From Virgibacillus natechei (GTDB lineage Bacteria > Bacillota > Bacilli > Bacillales > Amphibacillaceae): a DNA stretch of 64,000 bases. Every line of letters begins with the position of its first letter. The stretch's first letter is position 1. Position numbers and translations under genes: made by a program. The DNA lies in assembly GCF_026013645.1 (NCBI RefSeq), contig NZ_CP110224.1, forward strand, positions 1,178,001 through 1,242,000. The letters run 5' to 3'. The notes below the pieces were generated by a model, which made no database searches, had not been told where the DNA came from, and saw only the letters and a program-made list of their open reading frames with translations. Shown piece by piece: positions 60,853 through 64,000 of this stretch.

Positions 60853-60864
60853 AAGGTGAATCGA

Positions 60865-61113
60865 ATGGATCATACATTGAGTTATTTACGCGAATCTTTG
60901 TCCAATTATATGGAGAACGATATGTGCCAACAAATTGTTAAAAAAATGCAAGCTAATAAGTACGCGAACGAAGAAGAGCTTGCCAGAGATTTAGATGAAG
61001 AAGAAACGAGCTATTTAAATCAGGTATTAGAAAATGAGTTAGACTATGCCAAAAATGTGCAGGATGATAGCAGGGTAAAGGGACTAAATGAAGTGCACGA
61101 ATTATTATTTTAA
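60865..61113 (+). CDS. csgA: Sigma-G-dependent sporulation protein CsgA
   Basis: 82 residues from ATG 60865 (AGAAGGTGA 5-6 bases upstream), the same length as B. subtilis CsgA. The text MDHTLSYLRESLSNYMENDM, YANEEELARDLDEEE and GLNEVHELLF follows that protein nearly residue by residue. It is an acidic, helical forespore protein of unknown biochemical role. It shares the sigma-G promoter with sspL. Confidence 0.88.
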   Translation: MDHTLSYLRESLSNYMENDMCQQIVKKMQANKYANEEELARDLDEEETSYLNQVLENELDYAKNVQDDSRVKGLNEVHELLF

Positions 61114-61130
61114 TAAAAGAGATTTTCCTA

Positions 61131-61159
61131 TTGAAATTTTTCAACTCCCGTTATATAAT
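61131..61159 (+). promoter_or_regulatory. Sigma-A promoter of the stand-alone RNA
   Basis: TTGAAA-N17-TATAAT with no start codon or ribosome binding site fitting a real protein downstream. Confidence 0.7.
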
Positions 61160-61165
61160 ATATTC

Positions 61166-61400
61166 ACAAGCTACATTGTACGTATTCAAATAAGTTTTAA
61201 CCTCTAACAGATGAATAGGGAGTTTTATATAGAAATTGAAATGTCGAGCCGTCATTATGTAGCGGAAGACAGGAATTTTTCTGCAAGCACCCACTTAGTG
61301 AAGTGGTGGTTTAAAACTTTTTTACTAAATACGGCAATTGTGGCTATAACTACACAATTAAGCGAGACTAGCTTCCTAATGGAGGCTGGTCTTTTTCTTT
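61166..61400 (+). ncRNA. Stand-alone structured small RNA (possibly 6S-like)
   Basis: A transcript of about 235 nt is bounded by the promoter at 61131-61159 and a terminator (AGACTAGCTTCC/GGAGGCTGGTCT then TTTTTC, 61367-61398). Inside are GCACCCACTT-AGTG-AAGTGGTGGTT (61288-61313) and AATTGTG-N10-CACAATT (61335-61358). Size, position as an isolated gene and the CACCCACTT...GTGGTGGTT central stem are reminiscent of Firmicute 6S RNAs, but I cannot fold the closing stem convincingly. The overlapping 72-codon frame has no coding character. Confidence 0.5.
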
Positions 61401-61488
61401 TTTATAAAATAAACATTTTCCCTACATAATATATGGTAAAATGTAATGTGAGGCTAAGTTAATAGCAGACAGCAAGGGGAAAGAATAA

Positions 61489-62967
61489 ATGACGAAAGAT
61501 CGAATAGAAGATATACAAAAGATAAATAAAGCTCCAATCGTTGCGGTATTTTTAACTGGCGCATTTTTAGCAATATTGAATCAAACGTTAATGGCAACTG
61601 CAACACCACATATAATGGAAGATATGAATCTAACAGAAAACACTGCTCAATGGCTAACGACAATATTTATGCTGGTCAACGGAATTATGATTCCTGTTAC
61701 AGCATTTTTAATTGAAACATATACAACCCGAAGGCTCTTTCTGACCGCAATGCTAACCTTCGCATTCGGTACATTGGTTTGTGCTGTGGCACCAAATTTT
61801 GCCATATTAATAACGGGGCGCGTAATTCAGGCAGCAGGTGCTGGTATTATGATGCCGTTAATGATGACGATATTTTTATTGATATTCCCGATTGAAAAGC
61901 GTGGAACGGCAATGGGGATGGTTGGCTTGGTAATTAGTTTTGCACCAGCAATTGGCCCAACTCTTTCCGGATTTCTTGTAGAGTATTTTCATTGGCGTTC
62001 GCTGTTTTATGTTGTGTTTCCATTAGTTATCATTGATATTATTATCGCTTATTTTGTATTGAAGAATGTAACAAATCGAACATTTCCAAAGGTGGATATA
62101 TTATCCATATTCTTATCAACAATAGGTTTTGGTGGGTTATTGTACGGATTTAGTAGTGCTGGTAATTTTGGTTGGTCCAGTACGGTTGTTATTCTATCCT
62201 TATTGCTTGGCTCTATATCGCTCACGATATTTATTTTCCGTCAATTTAAGCTTAAACAACCTATGTTGGAATTTCGGGTTTTAAAAAATCGAACATTTAC
62301 AATTGCAACAATAATAGGCATGATTACGTTTATAGGCTTAATTGCTTCTGAAACCATTTTACCAATTTACATGCAAAACATGGCCGGATTTAGTGCATAT
62401 GAATCTGGACTGGTAATTCTACCGGGTGCGTTAATAATGGGATTCATGTCACCAATAACGGGTCGGATATTTGATCGTTTTGGTGCGCGTTACCTTGTAA
62501 TAACCGGTTTGACAATTTTAACCATCACAAGCTTTTTATATACAAATTTAACGCCAGATACGTCATTAGAGTATTTGACCATCGTTTTTGCTATACGGAT
62601 GTTTGGAATATCGATGGTAATGATGCCAGTAACAACCGCTGGGCTTAACCAGTTGTCCACCAAATTAATTCCACATGGAACGGCGATGAACAATACGATG
62701 CGCCAAGTAGCTGCTTCCATTGGTACTGCTGTTTTAATAACTGTCATGACAGCTTCCGCATTAAATACAGGAGAGGACGCAATGCCTAGTGATATGGTAC
62801 ACGGTGTTAATGTGGCTTTCTATGTTGCCACAGGCTTATCGCTAGTAGCTCTTGTATTAGCCTTTTATATTAAACGGATTACACCTGCAGAAGAACGAGC
62901 TGCATGGAGAGCACAGGAAGCGGAAGAGAAATTAAATAGTAGGGATTACAGGGGGGATGTAGATTGA
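61489..62967 (+). CDS. DHA2-family MFS drug exporter (LmrB/EmrB-like)
   Basis: 492 residues with 14 membrane helices, plasma membrane, drug/H+ antiport. Motif C text GLVISFAPAIGPTLSGFLVEYFHWR at about 145-170 marks antiporters. LAILNQTLMATATPHI at the start is typical of DHA2 members (normally D-x-T-I-V-N-V-A-L-P). AAGGGG precedes the ATG. The stop overlaps the start of a hydrolase gene by 4 bases, so the two are translationally coupled. Confidence 0.93.
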   Translation: MTKDRIEDIQKINKAPIVAVFLTGAFLAILNQTLMATATPHIMEDMNLTENTAQWLTTIFMLVNGIMIPVTAFLIETYTTRRLFLTAMLTFAFGTLVCAVAPNFAILITGRVIQAAGAGIMMPLMMTIFLLIFPIEKRGTAMGMVGLVISFAPAIGPTLSGFLVEYFHWRSLFYVVFPLVIIDIIIAYFVLKNVTNRTFPKVDILSIFLSTIGFGGLLYGFSSAGNFGWSSTVVILSLLLGSISLTIFIFRQFKLKQPMLEFRVLKNRTFTIATIIGMITFIGLIASETILPIYMQNMAGFSAYESGLVILPGALIMGFMSPITGRIFDRFGARYLVITGLTILTITSFLYTNLTPDTSLEYLTIVFAIRMFGISMVMMPVTTAGLNQLSTKLIPHGTAMNNTMRQVAASIGTAVLITVMTASALNTGEDAMPSDMVHGVNVAFYVATGLSLVALVLAFYIKRITPAEERAAWRAQEAEEKLNSRDYRGDVD

Positions 62968-63911
62968 AAAAGAAACTATTAATTATCTCTGGTGTTATCG
63001 TAAGCTTACTGGTTGTTGGAGTGTTCTTGGCCACGAATTATTTTTACGGGGAGAGTGTAAAGCGGGGAAGTGAAGTTGAGTTACACAGTGAAGAAGTTGA
63101 AACTGTCGCAAGTCAGCAAGATGAATCAATCGTAGAGGAAGCGAAGCAATGGTTTGATGAACAGGATACAGAAGTGCTTGAACAGATTTCTTACGATGAT
63201 TTATCCTTAAAAGCAATTTATATAGAAAATGAAGTCTCAACAGGTAAAACTGTTGTTTTGGCTCATGGGTATCGTGGTATGAAAGAAGATATGAATGAAT
63301 TAGTAAAATTTTATTATGATCAAGGGTTCGATATATTAATGCCAGATGCTCGTGGACATGGTGAAAGTGAAGGAGATTATGTAGGCTATGGATGGCATGA
63401 TCGCCTTGATTACGTGCAATGGATAGAGATGCTTGTTGATAGCTACGAAGCTGAAGATATATTTTTACACGGGAATTCGATGGGGGCTTCCTTAGTGTTG
63501 ATGACCAGTGGTGAAGATTTACCGGAAGAAGTTAAAGGTATTGTTGCGGATAGTGGATACACCACTGTTAAAGAAGAATTAACGCATCAGCTGAATCATT
63601 TATATAATCTACCGGCTTTTCCATTGCTTGATATAACAAGTGTGATGACCAATATTAGGGCAGGCTATACATTTGAAGAAGCTTCTGCCATTGACCAAGT
63701 AAAAAACACTACACTTCCAGTATATATTATTCACGGTGAAGAGGATGATCTTGTGCCAACGGAAATGGCTTATGAACTGTATGATGCTGCTGGCGGCGAA
63801 AAGGAGCTTTGGATTGTTCCTGATGCCGGCCATACGGATGCTCATACGGTTACTACTGCAGAATTTCAGGAACGATTGCAACGTTTTATTGATGGTGTGT
63901 TAGGGGATTAA
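62964..63911 (+). CDS. Membrane-anchored alpha/beta hydrolase
   Basis: 315 residues with a TTG start that overlaps the preceding stop; GGGGG is 6-10 bases upstream. An N-terminal anchor (LLIISGVIVSLLVVGVFLATNYF) leads to an acidic linker and the hydrolase domain from about residue 90 (VVLAHGYRGMKED). The nucleophile Ser172 is in HGNSMGAS, the acid Asp in HGEEDDLVP and the His in DAGHTDAH. It is probably exposed outside the cell. Coupling to a drug exporter suggests action on an exported or incoming toxic ester, but this is speculative. Confidence 0.9.
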   Translation: MKKKLLIISGVIVSLLVVGVFLATNYFYGESVKRGSEVELHSEEVETVASQQDESIVEEAKQWFDEQDTEVLEQISYDDLSLKAIYIENEVSTGKTVVLAHGYRGMKEDMNELVKFYYDQGFDILMPDARGHGESEGDYVGYGWHDRLDYVQWIEMLVDSYEAEDIFLHGNSMGASLVLMTSGEDLPEEVKGIVADSGYTTVKEELTHQLNHLYNLPAFPLLDITSVMTNIRAGYTFEEASAIDQVKNTTLPVYIIHGEEDDLVPTEMAYELYDAAGGEKELWIVPDAGHTDAHTVTTAEFQERLQRFIDGVLGD

Positions 63912-63957
63912 TTATTAAAAAGAAAATGTTATAATAAAACAAAAGGGAGTAATTCGA

Positions 63958-64000
63958 TTGATTTCTAATACAGTCGAACGTAGACCCACGAAAAGGTTTA
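63958..64000 (+). CDS. Start of an unidentified gene (cut by window edge)
   Basis: A TTG 8 bases after GGGAG begins a frame MISNTVERRPTKRF that runs off the window. A TATAAT box lies at about 63930. Too short to identify. Confidence 0.45.
   Translation, partial: MISNTVERRPTKRF

Noticed and set aside
61211..61429. 72-codon plus-strand frame
   Set aside because: It overlaps the hairpins and terminator of the stand-alone RNA gene and lacks a ribosome binding site.

Overview
The window looks like chromosomal DNA of a halophilic or halotolerant, endospore-forming member of the Bacillaceae (Oceanobacillus/Virgibacillus/Lentibacillus type). The evidence is low G+C, strong GGAGG ribosome binding sites with many TTG/GTG starts, S-box and T-box leaders, spore genes (sspL, csgA, a GerP-like peptide), sigma-B and sigma-G type promoters, and a cluster for breakdown of the compatible solute ectoine. 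No rRNA, tRNA or CRISPR array was seen. All calls come from reading the sequence; no database search was run.

Layout. 1-1.8 kb: end of an SDR gene and an aldehyde dehydrogenase, then an IS200 remnant. 2.3-10.8 kb: a catabolic island with an SSS symporter and its 41-residue partner, a PucR-type regulator, a class III transaminase, alanine dehydrogenase and a CoA-acylating semialdehyde dehydrogenase. These fit conversion of beta-alanine to acetyl-CoA, with two candidate CcpA sites. 10.8-11.8 kb: a small island between two copies of the same terminator palindrome, carrying a type I toxin-antitoxin locus and gene remnants. 11.9-15.1 kb: a LysR gene divergent from malate synthase G. 15.1-16.9 kb: a gene graveyard (abiF-type RNA with a stub Abi_2 gene, a chimaeric MFS/bile-acid-symporter pseudogene, a repeat). 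17-30.4 kb: housekeeping and envelope genes, including an SSS symporter behind a SAM riboswitch, a TetR/YhgE pair and a LysM-3D cell-wall protein.

30.5-37.2 kb: serA, a proline T-box with proBA, then a Phd/RelE-type toxin-antitoxin cassette lying between two nearly identical copies of the proA/NRDE gene junction. 37.2-42.8 kb: tatA next to a Tat-exported GMC dehydrogenase pair, a decayed second GMC gene, a sigma-B stress gene and an S-box-controlled MetE-like methyltransferase. Several of these genes end in copies of one palindromic terminator.

43.1-55.4 kb is the most interesting part. It holds a creatinase-like ectoine hydrolase, a D-2-hydroxyacid dehydrogenase, a FadR-type GntR regulator, a class III transaminase, a semialdehyde dehydrogenase, an M20 deacylase, an EutB-like PLP lyase, a D-amino acid transaminase, an alanine racemase and a tartrate/D-malate dehydrogenase. 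Two promoters with the same TGTCGACA operator at the same 14-nt spacing appear to tie these genes into one regulon. The gene content suggests a route for (hydroxy)ectoine through hydroxyaspartate-like intermediates, including a D-amino-acid branch.

55.6-64 kb: a broken exonuclease gene, small conserved proteins, sppA with an RDD protein, a glutamine/alanine-rich probable spore protein, an acyl-CoA synthetase, sspL-csgA under a sigma-G promoter, a stand-alone structured RNA, a 14-TM MFS exporter with an alpha/beta hydrolase, and the start of one more gene.
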